Assembly: GCA_937123825.1 (NCBI GenBank)
Contig: CAKZKQ010000201.1
Coordinates: 1 to 44,392, forward strand
DNA from: an uncultured Pseudomonadota bacterium
GTDB lineage: Bacteria; Myxococcota_A; Bradymonadia; Bradymonadales; GCA-2716585
Direction: 5' to 3'
Length of the DNA stretch: 44,392 nt
The notes under the pieces are model-generated. The model was given only the letters and a program-made list of their open reading frames with translations. It had not been told where the DNA came from and made no database searches. The position numbers and the translations under genes were made by a program. Each line of letters starts with the position of its first letter. Within the stretch, counting starts at the first letter, position 1. Shown here in pieces: positions 42,782 to 44,392 of the stretch.

Positions 42782-44392
42782 ATGCAGATTCGCAAGTGGG
42801 GGTCGTACAAGCTGGAAACGCTCGTGGAGCGCACCGGAGAGGGGGAGGTCTGGTTGGGGCGTCTGCCTGGTGCGATGCGCTGGCAGAACATCTTTTTGTA
42901 TGGACCCCACTTGACGGAAGACGAGTACATGCTGGAGCTGCTCCAGGGCTTCTATGCCGCGCACAGCGCTCAAGCCCGCTCGCCGCACCTCTTTTTGTCC
43001 AGCGCGCTGACTTTGAAGCCATGGGCTCCAGGGCCACCCGGGGAACGTTGGGGACCGTGGGGGCCACAGCCGTCTGAGGAGCGTTGGGGGGTGTGTTGGG
43101 ATGCGTGCAGCGGCCAGTCGTTGGGCGATTTGATGCGGGGGGTGCGCAAGCGTCGACAACCGCTTGGTTTGTCCAAGGCCGTGCAGATTGTGCTTGACCT
43201 GTGCCGTGGGTACAGCGCGTTGGACAAGGCGTTTGGGGTTGGTGGCGCGCATTTTGAGTTGGAGTTGAACAGCGACTGCGCCTGGGTTGGTGGTGATGGC
43301 GCTGCTTATGTCCATGCAGCGCCCAGGCCAGCGGTGCTGCGGCGGCGTGCCATCACCGGCTCGGGTGTGGTGCGTGGGCAGTTTGCCGAGATTGCCCCAG
43401 AGGCCGCCAAAGGGATGCATCAAGGTGAATACACGGTGGTCTATTGGCTGGCCTATGTGCTCTACACCCTGTCCACAGCGCGCCGTCCTTTTGAGGACGC
43501 TGCCACCGACTTCCAACTCTTGGAGAGCATCATCAAGGGCGGCGCCGCGCCTCCAAGGCAGCACAATCCAGAGATGTCAGCGGAATTGGAGGCGCTGATC
43601 GTCAAAGGGATGAGCGTGGAACCCAAGGCGCGTCATCAGAGCCTGGCTGAATTGGAGGCGGCGCTGCTGGCGCTGGGCTTTGACATGCGTCAGGAGCCCG
43701 ACCTGGAAGACGCCAACCGCACGCTGGGGTGGTTTCGGCAACGCCTCTATGACGGCGACACCACCGCGGTTCTGGGGGCGTTTGAGCGCCATCCAGCGCT
43801 CAAAGAGCAGGCCGCAGTGGTCCAATACGTGTGGTCACACACCGAGGGGCGAGTTTTTGAGGGATTGGCGCGGTCCGAGGTGCCCGATTGGACCACCGTG
43901 CTCCTGATGGGGCACCTGCCGCCAGCTTCATTGGCGCTCGAAGGCTGGTGCAAAGCACAGGGCGGGGGTTTGGGGGCGACGTTTGGTGCACGTTGGCTCC
44001 ACGGTCAGCCCCTGCACGCCATGCCTCAGGCCAAAATCAACGCGCTGGTGGGTGTTGGTGGGGCGAGGAAGCCGGAGGTATTGCCGCGCCCCATGGCTCA
44101 GACCGTTGGTTCTGTTGCGCTGGAGCCTTGCGCTGTGTCGTGGGACGAGCTGGAGCCAATCCCCAACGTGCGTGACACGTCCCAGCGTTTTTGCAGCCAT
44201 TGCCAACAGACGGTGTCTTGCGCCCTGAACCAGGGTCAACTGCTCTCCTTGGTCATTGAGGGGCAGTGCGTGCGCTACGATCCCCAATCGAGCGGCTCGC
44301 CGTTTCGAGATGTGCCGCCGTTGGGCGCATCTGGCGAAGACGATTTTCCGATGTTTGCGCCACCGGAGGTTGTGGAGCAAGAGGACGATGAA
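42782..44392 (+). CDS. Kinase-like protein without catalytic motifs, 3' end outside window
   Basis: The frame is open from the ATG at 42782 (stop TGA in frame at 42770) to the right edge, 537 residues. It opens with LETLVERTGEGEVWLGRL, a Gly-loop-like segment with GEGEVW. Where HRDLKPxN and DFG should be, the text reads HFELELNSDCAWVGGDGA. The invariant Asp residues and the catalytic Lys are not apparent. It recovers kinase-like features in AEIAPEAAKGMHQGEYTVVY and LAYVLYTLSTARRPFEDA (APE and the F-helix region) and in MSAELEALIVKGMSVEPKAR. It is thus best read as a pseudokinase. Near residue 467 RFCSHCQQTVSC could be a small zinc knuckle. The tail is acidic. It may bind kinase partners or ATP without catalysis. 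Confidence 0.75.
   Translation, partial: MQIRKWGSYKLETLVERTGEGEVWLGRLPGAMRWQNIFLYGPHLTEDEYMLELLQGFYAAHSAQARSPHLFLSSALTLKPWAPGPPGERWGPWGPQPSEERWGVCWDACSGQSLGDLMRGVRKRRQPLGLSKAVQIVLDLCRGYSALDKAFGVGGAHFELELNSDCAWVGGDGAAYVHAAPRPAVLRRRAITGSGVVRGQFAEIAPEAAKGMHQGEYTVVYWLAYVLYTLSTARRPFEDAATDFQLLESIIKGGAAPPRQHNPEMSAELEALIVKGMSVEPKARHQSLAELEAALLALGFDMRQEPDLEDANRTLGWFRQRLYDGDTTAVLGAFERHPALKEQAAVVQYVWSHTEGRVFEGLARSEVPDWTTVLLMGHLPPASLALEGWCKAQGGGLGATFGARWLHGQPLHAMPQAKINALVGVGGARKPEVLPRPMAQTVGSVALEPCAVSWDELEPIPNVRDTSQRFCSHCQQTVSCALNQGQLLSLVIEGQCVRYDPQSSGSPFRDVPPLGASGEDDFPMFAPPEVVEQEDDE

Overview
The window is GC-rich chromosomal DNA from a bacterium that I would place, from sequence style alone, in the Myxococcota/Bradymonadales sphere (former Deltaproteobacteria). 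Signs for this are Asn/Asp/Pro-rich linkers behind lipoprotein signals (7617-9491, 9671-11173), several eukaryotic-like Ser/Thr kinases and giant kinase hybrids, many lipoproteins, and a large PKD-domain surface protein whose C-terminus looks like a MYXO-CTERM anchor. No rRNA, tRNA, CRISPR array, transposase or integrase was seen.

Layout. 1-1352: a ComM/YifB-type AAA+ gene on the minus strand, cut by the window edge. 1537-4270: a lower-GC insert with a small SMP-like protein and an HTH-TPR regulator, bracketed by a perfect 26-bp direct repeat that is the 3' end of the neighbouring solute-binding-protein gene. 4243-7082: a minus-strand set with a 2OG-Fe(II) oxygenase, a UbiA prenyltransferase (ATGA overlap) and a signal-less extracellular-type solute-binding protein. 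7617-11173: two Asn-rich lipoproteins, one with four FAS1 domains, separated by a clear intrinsic terminator. 11208-13834: a two-domain VOC protein, a leucine-rich-repeat protein, a small membrane protein and a small lipoprotein.

13961-17795 is a second accessory segment. It holds a pentapeptide-repeat plus TIR protein on the minus strand, then a collagen-like lipoprotein with L-domain-like repeats, then a truncated collagen-like lipoprotein whose start codon lies inside a perfect 48-bp palindrome. The segment ends in a decayed copy of the TIR gene's last ~100 bp plus its downstream flank. Both accessory segments are therefore bracketed by duplicated 3' gene ends.

17943-30787 is rich in signalling and surface functions: a secreted Cys-motif protein, an uncharacterised cytosolic protein, a membrane-anchored subtilisin with six GLASSA repeats, a Ser/Thr kinase-AAA-TPR-GAF-histidine kinase hybrid, a B12-dependent-type radical SAM protein overlapping a small membrane protein, and a GAF-histidine kinase-receiver hybrid. 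31115-34198 encodes an RND efflux pump with no adaptor beside it. 34405-41492 is a tight three-gene set: membrane Ser/Thr kinase, exported TPR-type protein and 1442-residue PKD protein. The window closes with a convergent Cys-rich lipoprotein and a kinase-like protein that lacks catalytic motifs and runs off the right edge.

The strongest leads for something undescribed are the TIR/pentapeptide gene with its duplicated 3' end, the repeat-bracketed HTH-TPR insert, the GLASSA-repeat subtilisin, and the kinase-TPR-PKD operon. Function assignments rest on motif reading only; no database search was possible.
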